From contig CAMLOR010000056.1 of assembly GCA_946481615.1 (NCBI GenBank), forward strand, positions 1 to 16,736: 16,736 nucleotides of DNA, written 5' to 3'. The notes under the pieces are model-generated. The model saw only the letters and a program-made list of their open reading frames with translations, did not search any database and was not told where the DNA came from. The DNA comes from an uncultured Aquimonas sp. (GTDB lineage Bacteria; Pseudomonadota; Gammaproteobacteria; Xanthomonadales; Xanthomonadaceae). Below, piece by piece: positions 1-8,067 of the stretch (within the stretch, counting starts at the first letter, position 1; every line of letters begins with the position of its first letter). Both the position numbers and the translations under genes were made by a program.

Positions 1-1791
1 TTCGCGGGCGCGATGGAAGTGGCCAACGTCGACTTCCGCCGCACGCCCGAGGGCGGCGGCCGCGTCGTGATGACGTTCACCGGCGAGGGCGCGCCAGTCG
101 ACCTGCGCACGGAGGCGCAGCGCATTGTCGTGGAAATGCCCGGCGTTCGCGTGCCCACCGAGCAAGTGCAGCAGCTCGACGTCGTGGATTTCGCCACTCC
201 CGTCAGCACGATCACCACCAGCAGCACTGCCGGCGGTGGACGTCTGGTGGTCGTCAACCAGGGGCCGTTCGAATCGATGGCCTACCAGAGCGGCAACGAA
301 TACGTCATCGAAATTTCGCCGCCGCCGGCTGCGGTTGCCGCGGTGGTGGGCGAGGACGGCGAACTCGCCGAGGGCGTGTACGTCGGCAAGCCGGTCACGT
401 TCAACTTCCAGGACATCCCCGTCCGCACCGTGCTGCAGCTGATCGCGGAAGAATCCGGGCTCAACATCGTGGCCGCCGACAGCGTGAGCGGCAACGTGAC
501 GCTGCGCCTGATCAATGTGCCCTGGGACCAGGCCCTGGAAATCGTCCTGCGTGCGAAGGGCCTGGACCAGCGCCGCGACGGCAACGTCGTCTGGGTGGCT
601 CCGCAGCAGGAACTCGCCACCTACGAGCGTGCCCAGGCCGAAGCGCGGGCCGCCAACGACGCGCTGGCGCCGCTGCTCACCGAATACATCCAGATCAACT
701 ACGCCAACGCCGAGGACATCGCCTCGCTGCTCACCGAGTCGGCCAAGGTCAACACGCAGGCGCAGTCCACGGGCGGCGCCGCCGATACCCCGGGGGGCGC
801 CAACCGCGGCTTCCTCAGCCCGCGCGGCAGCGTCACCTTCGACCCGCGTACCAATACGATCCTGATCAACGACACCGCGGAAAAGATCGTCGAGGTGCGC
901 CGTCTGGTGGGCCTGCTCGATCGGCCGGTCGACCAGGTGCTGATCGAGGCCAAGATCGTGATCGCATCCGAAGACTTCGCGCGCGAACTCGGCGCCCGCT
1001 TCGGTATCAGCGGCGGCTACGAGGATGGCAACGGCAACCTGATCACCACCACCGGCACGCTGGGCGGTGCCGACCGCATGGCGAACCTGGGGCTGCTCAA
1101 CCGCTTCAACGGCAATGGCAGCGGCCTGCCGGTTTCGGCCCCTGCCGGCAGCGGTGCCGGCATTTCGGTGCCGTCGATCGGCGACCGTCTCAACGTGAAT
1201 CTGCCGGTGGCCGGTTCGACCGGCTCGATCGGCTTCGCCATCCTCGGCGCCGATTACCTGCTCGATCTGGAACTCTCCGCGCTGGAAACCGAAGGCCGCG
1301 GCGAAGTCGTGTCCAACCCGCGCGTCATCACTGCCAACCAGCGCGAAGCCAATATCCGCCAGGGCGACGAAGTCGGTTACGTGACGATCGCGCCGACGGC
1401 TGGCACCGTGCCGATCCCGAACGTGCAGTTCAAGGAAGTCCTGCTCGAGCTCACCGTCACGCCCACCATCACCAAGGACGGCCGCGTGTTCCTCGTGCTG
1501 GCCGTGAAGAAGGACGACATCGAAGGCTTCGTCGAGACCTCGATCGGCGACGTGCCGCAGATCGCCACGCGCGAGATCAGCACCGCGGTGCTGGTGGACA
1601 ACGGTCAAACGGTTGTCGTGGGCGGCGTGTATGAGTTCAGCAGCCGCGAAGACGTCGCCAAGGTACCGTTCCTGGGCGACCTGCCGGTGCTGGGCAATCT
1701 GTTCAAGCGCAAGGGCCGCGACGTGCAGAAGGCGGAACTGTTGATCTTCGTGACGCCGAAGATCCTGAATGTGCCGGGTCGCAGCGAATGA
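1..1791 (+). CDS. pilQ: Type IV pilus secretin PilQ (5' end outside window)
   Basis: This is the outer-membrane secretin that forms the gated ring through which the type IV pilus fibre leaves the cell. The frame is open from base 1 (F-A-G-A-M-E-V), so the ATG at 13 is probably internal and the signal peptide and first AMIN region lie upstream. In order, the visible part shows an AMIN-type beta domain (about residues 8-105 of the visible translation), an STN domain (about 125-205, starting GKPVTFNFQDIPVRTVLQ), a secretin N1/NolW-like domain (about 225-315, with SVTFDPRTNTILINDT) and the C-terminal secretin barrel (about 410-590, with VVSNPRVITANQ). The family signature VPFLGDLPVLGNLFKRK and the ending LLIFVTPKIL are both present. 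PilQ is normally the last gene of pilMNOPQ, and the upstream genes would lie before this window. No frame disruption is seen. An Ig-like lipoprotein gene follows after 68 bases. Confidence 0.96.
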   Translation, partial: FAGAMEVANVDFRRTPEGGGRVVMTFTGEGAPVDLRTEAQRIVVEMPGVRVPTEQVQQLDVVDFATPVSTITTSSTAGGGRLVVVNQGPFESMAYQSGNEYVIEISPPPAAVAAVVGEDGELAEGVYVGKPVTFNFQDIPVRTVLQLIAEESGLNIVAADSVSGNVTLRLINVPWDQALEIVLRAKGLDQRRDGNVVWVAPQQELATYERAQAEARAANDALAPLLTEYIQINYANAEDIASLLTESAKVNTQAQSTGGAADTPGGANRGFLSPRGSVTFDPRTNTILINDTAEKIVEVRRLVGLLDRPVDQVLIEAKIVIASEDFARELGARFGISGGYEDGNGNLITTTGTLGGADRMANLGLLNRFNGNGSGLPVSAPAGSGAGISVPSIGDRLNVNLPVAGSTGSIGFAILGADYLLDLELSALETEGRGEVVSNPRVITANQREANIRQGDEVGYVTIAPTAGTVPIPNVQFKEVLLELTVTPTITKDGRVFLVLAVKKDDIEGFVETSIGDVPQIATREISTAVLVDNGQTVVVGGVYEFSSREDVAKVPFLGDLPVLGNLFKRKGRDVQKAELLIFVTPKILNVPGRSE

Positions 1792-1848
1792 GCGCCTCGG
1801 CGCTGACGATCCAGAACCACTATGAGCGCAGGAAGCGAACCGTGTTGC

Positions 1849-1854
1849 GGAGAG
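1849..1854 (+). promoter_or_regulatory. Ribosome binding site of the Ig-like lipoprotein gene
   Basis: GGAGAG lies 5 bases before the ATG at 1860. It decides the start: the in-frame ATG at 1788, which overlaps the pilQ stop, would put 24 charged residues in front of an otherwise perfect lipoprotein signal. Confidence 0.7.
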
Positions 1855-1859
1855 ACCTC

Positions 1860-4739
1860 ATGAAATTTGCAGCCCCCTTCAAGACCGTGTTGCTGCTGTT
1901 GTTCGCCGCGGCGCTGACCGCGTGCGGCGGCGGTGGCGGCGGCGGCCCCGATGCCATCGGACCGGCGCAGATCCGCGCCACCGCGACGGCAGGGTCCGCC
2001 TCGATCGGCATCAACTCCGCCACCGACATCACGGTGCGCGTCACACAACAGAGCGGCGCGCCCGTCGTCGACGGCAGCACCGTGCAGGCAGTGGTGTCGC
2101 CGGCCGGTGCCGGCAACATCGCGGCGCTCAACGGAACGCAGCAGACCACCACCGTCGGCGGCAACGCGACCTTCCGCTTCCAGAGCGGGCCGGCTCCGGG
2201 CACCGCCTCCGTCACCTTCAACGCGCGCGAAAGCGGCACCCAGCAGACGGCCACCGCCACGGCGACGATCACCATCACGGGCACGCCGACGGGCGATTCC
2301 CGCCTGACCATCCAGCCGGTGCGCAGCACGCTGCCGATCAATGCGTTCAACGTCGATCCCTTCGTCGGCTCGCCTTACATGACCGAAGTCGTGATCACTG
2401 CCCGCACCGCGAGCGGCCAGCCCGTCACGCTGGCTGACGGTCTGCAGGTTTCGATCAATCCGGTCGGCGGCACGGGCGGTTTCACCACGCTCGACGATCC
2501 GGAAACCGAAGACGAAGACGAGTTCCTCATCCGGCTCGGCCAGGGTCCGGTGGATCTCATGGCAGGTCGCGCGACGATCTTCGTGCATTCGCTGAACTTC
2601 TCCGGCTCCACCGTGCTGAGCACCTCGTTCGTCGATAGCGAGACGGGCCAGACGGTGAGCGGCACGTTCACCTTCAACATCGGCGCAGTCACGGACGCGC
2701 TCCCGTCGAGCATTGCGCTCAACCCGCTGGGCAGCGTCATCTACGTCACCGGCTCGGGCGGCAACACCAGCGGCCAGATCGAAGCCGTGGTGACGGACGG
2801 CATCGGTCAGCCAGTGCCGGATCCGGAGTCGGGCAACAACCGCTTCAACAACGTGCGCTTCGAGATCATCGGCGACGACAACGGCGAGCGCCTCTCGGGC
2901 ATCAATGCCGCCGGGCAGTCCGTCAGCGGCCGCAGCATTTCGGTGGCGTCGGTGGGCGGTATCGCGAGTGCGATCTTCACGTCGGGCTCGCGTACCGGCA
3001 ACTTCGTGGTGCGCGCCACCACCGATCGCGCCGACAACAACGTCGACAACGGCATCCAGGATCCCGTCACCGCCGATCGTACGGTGATCGTTTCCGACGG
3101 CCGTCTGTTCAGCATCGAGATCACCGCGCCGATCCAGAACGCGATCAACGTGAATCCGATCCTGGTCGATCCAGAAGTCGTAGTGCCGCCCGGCTCCAAC
3201 CCCGGTGCTCCGGATGGCACCTACTCGTTGACGGTGTCGATCATCGCCACCGATCGCCAGGGCAATCCGGTGATCCCCGGCACGCCGATCCGCTTCGGGC
3301 TGATCGACGAACCGCAGATCGACACCACCGGCGTGTTCCAGATCGCGGGCGACGACGGCAACCCGCAGGAGAGCGGTACCCTGTTCACCGCGCCCGGCGG
3401 CCATTTCCGCAGCGCCGGCGGCGGTGCCGGTCCGGGCGACACCATCGTCCTGTTCGGCAAGGCGGTCGATGGCAACCGCGACCACGAAAGCGCACGCATC
3501 GTCGCCACGGTGACGAGCGAAACCTCGCTCACGGTGCAGCGCCGCTTCAACGCCAACGACGACACCGGCACCAGCGTGAACACGGGCAACGTATTGCCCT
3601 ACATCATCGGCCGCGCCGTCACGGGCAACATCGAAGCGAACGGGTTCACCGACTCGAACGGTGTTGCCACCACGCAGATGAACTATCCGATCTCGGCGAT
3701 CGGCAAGCGCGTCGTGGTGTGGGCCCAGGGCGACGGCGATCTCGTGAACGGCACGCCGGAAACCGTTGCCGACGTCGATCTCCTGGCCTTCCCCGGCATC
3801 GCCGACCTCCAGCTCACGGCGACGCCCAGCACGATTCCGGCCAACGGCACCTTCCCGGTGACGCTCTGCGTGGTCGATGCGCTCGACGCGCCGATCCAGG
3901 CCGTGCGCATCGGTTTCGCGTTCGACGGCGTCACGGGCACGGTGGACGGCGTTTCGGGGTCCGGCCTCGTTGGGACGCCCACCGGCGCCGATGGCTGCAC
4001 GATCGCCAGCGTGAGCACGACGGCGGTGCCGGAAGACGGCGGCACGGTCATCTTCAGCGTCGGCGAGGATACGGCCGAAGTCGACATCGTGCGGGACGAT
4101 CTGGTACTGCAGGCGCGCCCGTCGGTGATCACCTCGCAGAGCCAGTTGGTCACGCTGACGCTGCTCAACAGCTCCGGGCAGCCGCAGCAGGGTTACCAGA
4201 TCGTCGGCCAGTGCACCGGCGAGGGCGACACCATCGTCGCGCTTTCCAACGGCCCGGGCGTGACGAACGCCAACGGCCAGACCACCGTCCAGGTGACCTC
4301 CACCAACCTCGACGGAATCAACGAGGCCGGCGGCGGCACCTGCACCTTCGAGACGGTGGATGGCTCCGCGTCGACCACGGTCGAGATCATCGGCCAGGAT
4401 CTGTGCACGCAGCCCTTCAGCCCGCCGCCGGAAGGCTGCGACGAAGCGGAACAGATCGTCGTGACGCTGGAACTGGTGGCGACGGGCACCACCGGATTCA
4501 CCGTCACCAGTTCGCCCACCGGCATCACCTGCACTGTGCCGGACGGCGGAACGCAGAGCTGCGAAGGCGAGTTCGACGAAGACACCGGCATCCAGTTCAC
4601 CACGCTGCCGGCGACGACGGGGCCGCAGGTGCAATGGACGGGCGACTGTGCTCCGGCCGACGGCGCCAATCCGGACGACGTGGGTACGGCGCAGGTCGGC
4701 AGCGCGGCGATTGCCTGCACGGCCACCCGCTCGCCGTAA
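1860..4739 (+). CDS. Large outer-membrane lipoprotein with invasin-like Ig domains
   Basis: A 959-residue secreted lipoprotein. The signal peptide is K2...K8 followed by a Leu/Ala core and the lipobox L-T-A-C22. Glycines follow the Cys (seven in a row) with no Asp at +2, so outer-membrane sorting is expected. The body is Thr/Ser/Gly/Asp-rich beta sequence with several Ig-like (Big_1/invasin-type) units; typical strand pairs are VSIIATDRQGNPVIPGTPIRF (about 460) and LQLTATPSTIPANGTFPVTL (about 650). The last ~90 residues (TVTSSPTGITC ... QVQWTGDC ... ACTA) resemble a divergent InlB B-repeat domain. Ten cysteines lie in residues 670-953 and none that I can see between 23 and 669. The gene follows pilQ in the same direction and ends at a strong terminator, so the two are probably co-transcribed. 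A role in adhesion or in supporting the pilus port is inference; I do not recognise a named gene. Confidence 0.85.
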   Translation: MKFAAPFKTVLLLLFAAALTACGGGGGGGPDAIGPAQIRATATAGSASIGINSATDITVRVTQQSGAPVVDGSTVQAVVSPAGAGNIAALNGTQQTTTVGGNATFRFQSGPAPGTASVTFNARESGTQQTATATATITITGTPTGDSRLTIQPVRSTLPINAFNVDPFVGSPYMTEVVITARTASGQPVTLADGLQVSINPVGGTGGFTTLDDPETEDEDEFLIRLGQGPVDLMAGRATIFVHSLNFSGSTVLSTSFVDSETGQTVSGTFTFNIGAVTDALPSSIALNPLGSVIYVTGSGGNTSGQIEAVVTDGIGQPVPDPESGNNRFNNVRFEIIGDDNGERLSGINAAGQSVSGRSISVASVGGIASAIFTSGSRTGNFVVRATTDRADNNVDNGIQDPVTADRTVIVSDGRLFSIEITAPIQNAINVNPILVDPEVVVPPGSNPGAPDGTYSLTVSIIATDRQGNPVIPGTPIRFGLIDEPQIDTTGVFQIAGDDGNPQESGTLFTAPGGHFRSAGGGAGPGDTIVLFGKAVDGNRDHESARIVATVTSETSLTVQRRFNANDDTGTSVNTGNVLPYIIGRAVTGNIEANGFTDSNGVATTQMNYPISAIGKRVVVWAQGDGDLVNGTPETVADVDLLAFPGIADLQLTATPSTIPANGTFPVTLCVVDALDAPIQAVRIGFAFDGVTGTVDGVSGSGLVGTPTGADGCTIASVSTTAVPEDGGTVIFSVGEDTAEVDIVRDDLVLQARPSVITSQSQLVTLTLLNSSGQPQQGYQIVGQCTGEGDTIVALSNGPGVTNANGQTTVQVTSTNLDGINEAGGGTCTFETVDGSASTTVEIIGQDLCTQPFSPPPEGCDEAEQIVVTLELVATGTTGFTVTSSPTGITCTVPDGGTQSCEGEFDEDTGIQFTTLPATTGPQVQWTGDCAPADGANPDDVGTAQVGSAAIACTATRSP

Positions 4740-4758
4740 CCTGGTCGCGGAAAGTGGA

Positions 4759-4788
4759 GGAAAAGGGCCGCTCGCGCGGCCCTTTTCC
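4759..4788 (+). terminator. Intrinsic terminator after the pilQ-lipoprotein unit
   Basis: A perfect 13-bp inverted repeat (GGAAAAGGGCCGC / GCGGCCCTTTTCC) with the 4-base loop TCGC starts 19 bases after the TAA at 4737-4739. The T run forms the 3' end of the stem, as often seen in GC-rich proteobacteria. It can also be read from the other strand, but no gene points into it from the right. Confidence 0.85.
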
Positions 4789-4822
4789 GTTGTGCGACAC
4801 TGGCATCGCAACGACAAGGGCC

Positions 4823-4828
4823 GGAGAG
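4823..4828 (+). promoter_or_regulatory. Ribosome binding site supporting the GTG start at 4832
   Basis: GGAGAG lies 3 bases before GTG 4832-4834. It supports this start over the open frame that continues upstream through the terminator and the lipoprotein gene. I see no convincing -35/-10 pair in the 43 bases between the terminator and this start. Confidence 0.6.
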
Positions 4829-4831
4829 AAC

Positions 4832-5995
4832 GTGTCCACGCGCCTGCAGCTGAAACCCGGCGACCTGTTGTTCCGCGAAGGCGACGCGCCCACCAGCGCG
4901 TACCTGATCGAAACCGGCGAGGTCGAGATCAGCACCACGCGCGATCAGCGCTTCGTCAAACTGGCGCATCTGGGCCCCGGCGATCTGCTGGGCGAAATGG
5001 CCGTCATCGACGAATCCCCGCGCACCGCCACGGCGCGCGCCGTCAGCGAATGCACGCTGCTGGCCATCGACAAGGCGCAGATCGGCGAGCGTCTGCAGCA
5101 GACCGATCCCATCATCCGCGCGCTGCTCGAAGGCCAATTGAAGCGCTACCGCGGCGCACTGGCCGCCATGCAGGGGCGCGTCGTTCCCATGGCCGACGAA
5201 CCGCCGGCAGCGGCCGAACTGGCCGGCATCGGCAAGATCCGCCTCGACAGCCAGCTGCGCGAAGCGCTCGCCACCGGCGGGCTGGACCTGCGCCTGCAGC
5301 CGTTGCTCGAGCTCGAGACCGACCGCATCGCCGGCTACGAGGCCCTGGTGCGCTGGACGCATCCGGAGCGCGGCCCGGTCTCGCCCGCGGAGTTCATCGC
5401 GCTGGCGGAGGAAACCTCGCTCATCGTGCCGGTGGGCGAATACGTCCTCAACACGGCCATCGCCGCACTCACCGCGCTGCGCGAGCATGGCGTGCGCGAA
5501 CTGCCCTTCATCGCCATCAACGTGTCGGCGCGCCAGCTCGCCGAGGCCGGGCTGATCGAGACCATCGTCGAGCGCACGCGCGCCGCGGGCATCGAGCCGC
5601 ATCGCATCAAGGTCGAGATCACCGAGTCGCAGGCGCTCGACTACAAACAGGTCAACGAAGTGGTGGCGCATTGCCACCGCGAGAGGATCGAGGTGGCGCT
5701 GGACGACTTCGGCACTGGCTTCTCCAACCTCGGGCACCTGCACGAGCTGCCCTTCGACACCGTGAAGGTGGACCAGGCCTTCGCCCGCAACATGATGAAC
5801 GACCGCCGCGCCATGGCCCTGATGGAATCCATCGTCGCCATGATCCACGCCCTCGGGGCCAGCGTCGTGGTGGAAGGCATTGAAACGCAAGGCCAGCTCG
5901 ACGTGCTGCGCCGCCTGCGCTGCCGCTATGCCCAGGGCTATTTCGTGGGCAAGCCCCAACCTCTGGCGGATGTCCTGGGCGCCAGCCGCCCCTAA
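4832..5995 (+). CDS. Cyclic nucleotide-binding domain fused to EAL c-di-GMP phosphodiesterase
   Basis: A 387-residue cytoplasmic enzyme predicted to cleave c-di-GMP to pGpG. Residues about 5-115 form a CRP-like cNMP-binding domain. Its phosphate-binding cassette LGEMAVIDESPRTATA (53-68) keeps the key Glu55 and Arg64, so it may bind cAMP or cGMP. A linker rich in Ala/Pro leads to an EAL domain (about 135-385). The catalytic and metal residues all look present: E170 in EALVR, N230 in INVS, E262 in VEITES, D291-D292 in DDFGTG, K312 in VKVD, E348 in VVVEG and Q368 in AQGY, with loop 6 DDFGTGFSNL intact. There is no GGDEF domain, transmembrane segment or DNA-binding domain. The start is GTG behind GGAGAG. 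The MoxR gene begins 30 bases after the stop, so the two may share a transcript. The domain calls are secure; which nucleotide regulates it is unknown. Confidence 0.93.
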   Translation: MSTRLQLKPGDLLFREGDAPTSAYLIETGEVEISTTRDQRFVKLAHLGPGDLLGEMAVIDESPRTATARAVSECTLLAIDKAQIGERLQQTDPIIRALLEGQLKRYRGALAAMQGRVVPMADEPPAAAELAGIGKIRLDSQLREALATGGLDLRLQPLLELETDRIAGYEALVRWTHPERGPVSPAEFIALAEETSLIVPVGEYVLNTAIAALTALREHGVRELPFIAINVSARQLAEAGLIETIVERTRAAGIEPHRIKVEITESQALDYKQVNEVVAHCHRERIEVALDDFGTGFSNLGHLHELPFDTVKVDQAFARNMMNDRRAMALMESIVAMIHALGASVVVEGIETQGQLDVLRRLRCRYAQGYFVGKPQPLADVLGASRP

Positions 5996-6025
5996 GCTCG
6001 CCGGATTCCTCAATCAGGTCGCCCC

Positions 6026-7018
6026 ATGGACGGACACGTCTCCCGCCCCCCCGAACTGCACGCCGCGTTCTCGCGGCTGCGCGATGAGCTCGCTGCCTGC
6101 GTGGTGGGCCAGCCGGCCCTGGTCGAGCGGCTGCTGATCGCGCTGCTGGCCGACGGCCACTTGCTGGTGGAAGGCGCGCCCGGGCTGGCCAAGACCACGG
6201 CCATCAAGGAGCTCGCCACCCGCATCGAAGGCGATTTCCACCGCATCCAGTTCACGCCCGACCTGTTGCCGGCCGATCTGACCGGCACTGAGATCTACCG
6301 CCCGCAGGAAGCGCGCTTCGAATTCCAGCCCGGGCCGATGTTCCACAACCTGCTGCTGGCCGACGAAGTGAATCGCGCCCCGGCCAAGGTCCAATCGGCG
6401 CTGCTCGAAGCCATGGGCGAACGCCAGGTGACGGTCGGACGCGTCACCTACGCGCTGCCGAAACTGTTCCTGGTGATGGCGACCCAGAATCCGATCGAGC
6501 AGGAAGGCACCTATCCGTTGCCCGAGGCGCAGCTCGACCGCTTCCTGATGCACGTGCGCATCGGCTATCCCGCGGCCGGCGCTGAAACCGAGATCCTGCG
6601 GCTGGCGCGCGAACGTGCGCGTGCCGAGATCGTGGCGCGCCCGCCGGTGCAGCAGATCGTCAGTGCGAACGAGATCTTCGCCGCGCGCGCCGCGGTGCTC
6701 GATCTGCACGTGGCGCCGAACCTAGAGCGCTATCTCGTCGAACTGGTGCTCGCCACGCGCGATGCCGGTCCCTTCGGCGAGGACATCAAGCGCCGCGTCG
6801 CCTTCGGCGCCAGCCCGCGCGGCACCATCGCGCTGGAGCGCTGCGCGCGTGCGCATGCCTGGCTTGCCGGCCGTGATTACGTGGCGCCGCAGGACATCCA
6901 CGCCGTGGCGCTCGACGTGCTGCGCCACCGCGTGCTGCTCTCGTTCGAGGCCGAAGCCGAAGGCGTCGACAGCGACTCGGTGATCAACGCCCTGATCGAG
7001 CGCGTGCCGCTGCCCTGA
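6026..7018 (+). CDS. MoxR-family AAA+ ATPase
   Basis: A 330-residue cytoplasmic AAA+ ATPase of the MoxR class, thought to act as a chaperone-like motor for VWA-domain partner proteins. It shows Walker A GAPGLAKT (50-57, Lys56), Walker B LLLADEVNR (109-117, Asp113-Glu114), sensor 1 ATQNP with Asn155, the arginine-finger segment QLDRF (Arg172) and sensor 2 GASPRGTIAL (Arg265) in the C-terminal lid. The length is typical for the family. The ATG has a weak AGG six bases or so upstream (6016-6018). The stop TGA at 7016-7018 overlaps the ATG of the DUF58 gene (TGATG), indicating translational coupling. It is the first gene of a six-gene MoxR/Bat operon. Its own promoter would have to lie in the upstream EAL gene, because only 30 bases separate them. 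Confidence 0.95.
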   Translation: MDGHVSRPPELHAAFSRLRDELAACVVGQPALVERLLIALLADGHLLVEGAPGLAKTTAIKELATRIEGDFHRIQFTPDLLPADLTGTEIYRPQEARFEFQPGPMFHNLLLADEVNRAPAKVQSALLEAMGERQVTVGRVTYALPKLFLVMATQNPIEQEGTYPLPEAQLDRFLMHVRIGYPAAGAETEILRLARERARAEIVARPPVQQIVSANEIFAARAAVLDLHVAPNLERYLVELVLATRDAGPFGEDIKRRVAFGASPRGTIALERCARAHAWLAGRDYVAPQDIHAVALDVLRHRVLLSFEAEAEGVDSDSVINALIERVPLP

Positions 7019-8067
7019 TGGCCGTTCCCGGCGTTTCCGTCGACCTGCCCGAACTGGTGGCGCTGCGCGTGCGCGCCGCGCAGCTGGCGCGCGTCGAGCG
7101 GCACAAGACGGCCGACAAGCTCTCCGGCCTGCAATCCTCGCCGTTCCGCGGGCGTGGCATGGAGTACGCCGAGTCGCGGCCGTACGCGCCGGGCGACGAC
7201 GTGCGCCACATCGACTGGCGCGTCACTGCGCGCACCGGCCGCACGCATACCAAGCTGTTCCAGCCTGAGCGTGAACGCGTCACCGCCGTGGTTTACGACG
7301 CTTCGCCGCCGATGGCTTTCGGCACGCGCGGCTGCTTCAAGTCGGTGCAGGCCGCGCGTCTGGCCGCGCTGATGGTGTGGGCGGCGCAGGCCGAAGGCGA
7401 TCGCCTCGCTGCGGCGACCTGTGGCCGCATGCGCGAAGTCATTCCGCCGCTCTCGGCGCGGCGCGGTGCGCTGCGCGTGCTCGATGCGCTGGTGCGTTGG
7501 CAGCCCACGATGAGCGGGCACGCGACCACCGTTCGGGGTGAGCCTGTCGAACCCACGCATCGAGGCCTTGGCTCGACGAACTCCGCCCGAACCGGTGGGG
7601 CAGGCCGCGGTGCGAAAACCGTTCAGGGTGAGCCTGTCGAATCCCCCGCGATGCGCTCCACGCTCTCCGAATCCCTCGATGCGCTGTATCGCGTGCTGCG
7701 CCCCGGCAGCCACGTCCTGCTCGTGGTCGACCCGCGCAGCGTCGACGCTGCCGCCGAGCGCAGCATCGTGCGCCTGCGCGCGCACCACGATCTCGCGGCC
7801 TGCGTGCTGGCCGATCCGCTCGAAGTGAAGCCGCCGCCGCCCGCGCGCTACCGCATCAGCGACGGTAGCTACCGCCAGACGCTCGCGCTCGACGAAGCCG
7901 CCGCGCGCGAAACCTGGCTGCGCCACTTCGCCCAGCAGCACGACGACGTGCTCGAACGCCTGCGCCGCTGCGGCGCCAGCGCGCGGCTGTCCCTCACCGA
8001 CGAGGATCCGGTGCACGTGCTGCACGAATTGCTGCGCGGGCAGCCGCTGCGGAGCGCGGCGGCATGA
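7018..8067 (+). CDS. DUF58 (VWA-like) protein carrying in-frame palindromic repeat insertion
   Basis: A 349-residue DUF58 protein, the usual partner of MoxR ATPases. The family signature is clear at residues 44-72: FRGRGMEYAESRPYAPGDD followed by VRHIDWRVTAR. A VWA-like fold follows, with VVYDASPPM (91-99) in the place of the MIDAS motif; the second Ser is Pro here, so metal binding is doubtful. Unlike many family members it has no evident N-terminal membrane anchor. Residues about 171-209 are foreign to the fold: they are the translation of palindromic repeat units and read TVRGEPVEP ... TVQGEPVES. The insertion keeps the frame, and the conserved domain resumes at LSESLDALYRVLRPGSHVLL (216 on). 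The start overlaps the moxR stop (TGATG). The stop overlaps an ATG at 8064 (ATGA) that opens a short frame, not the DUF4381 gene itself. Confidence 0.9.
   Translation: MAVPGVSVDLPELVALRVRAAQLARVERHKTADKLSGLQSSPFRGRGMEYAESRPYAPGDDVRHIDWRVTARTGRTHTKLFQPERERVTAVVYDASPPMAFGTRGCFKSVQAARLAALMVWAAQAEGDRLAAATCGRMREVIPPLSARRGALRVLDALVRWQPTMSGHATTVRGEPVEPTHRGLGSTNSARTGGAGRGAKTVQGEPVESPAMRSTLSESLDALYRVLRPGSHVLLVVDPRSVDAAAERSIVRLRAHHDLAACVLADPLEVKPPPPARYRISDGSYRQTLALDEAAARETWLRHFAQQHDDVLERLRRCGASARLSLTDEDPVHVLHELLRGQPLRSAAA
7531..7552 (+). repeat. REP-like palindromic unit, copy 1 (inside DUF58 gene)
   Basis: A 22-base unit, core GGGTGAGCCTGTCGAA, with GTTCG/CGAAC ends that can pair. It sits in frame and is read as VRGEPVEP. 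The identical sequence in inverse orientation lies at 8169-8190, and a near copy 90 bases on at 7621. Confidence 0.85.
7571..7592 (-). repeat. Degenerate inverted REP-like unit between copies 1 and 2
   Basis: GCTCGACGAACTCCGCCCGA followed by AC matches the inverse of copy 1 at 16 of 22 positions by hand alignment. With copy 1 it gives an inverted pair separated by 18 bases, the arrangement seen in composite REP elements. Confidence 0.55.
7621..7642 (+). repeat. REP-like palindromic unit, copy 2 (inside DUF58 gene)
   Basis: Differs from copy 1 at two of 22 positions (A for G at the fifth base, T for C at the last) and shares the preceding ACC and following CC. It is in the same reading phase and is read as VQGEPVES. 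Confidence 0.85.

Noticed and set aside
1788..1859. ATG at 1788 overlapping the pilQ stop as the start of the lipoprotein
   Set aside because: It would add 24 residues including several charges ahead of an ideal lipoprotein signal peptide. The ATG at 1860 has GGAGAG at the right distance.
1605..4817. A 1070-codon open frame on the - strand opposite the lipoprotein gene
   Set aside because: It is His/Arg/Ala-rich with no recognisable domain, lies antisense to a frame with a clear lipobox and Ig-like sequence, and is expected from the GC-rich codon use. It also crosses the terminator at 4759-4788.
3719..4831. Upstream extension of the cNMP-EAL frame to 3719
   Set aside because: The extension is an Arg/Gly/His-rich out-of-frame shadow of the lipoprotein gene and reads through a strong terminator. 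Domain sequence begins just after GTG 4832.
4789..4831. Promoter for the cNMP-EAL gene just after the terminator
   Set aside because: TTGTGC at 4790 has no acceptable -10 partner 16-18 bases downstream. The promoter may lie in the upstream gene.
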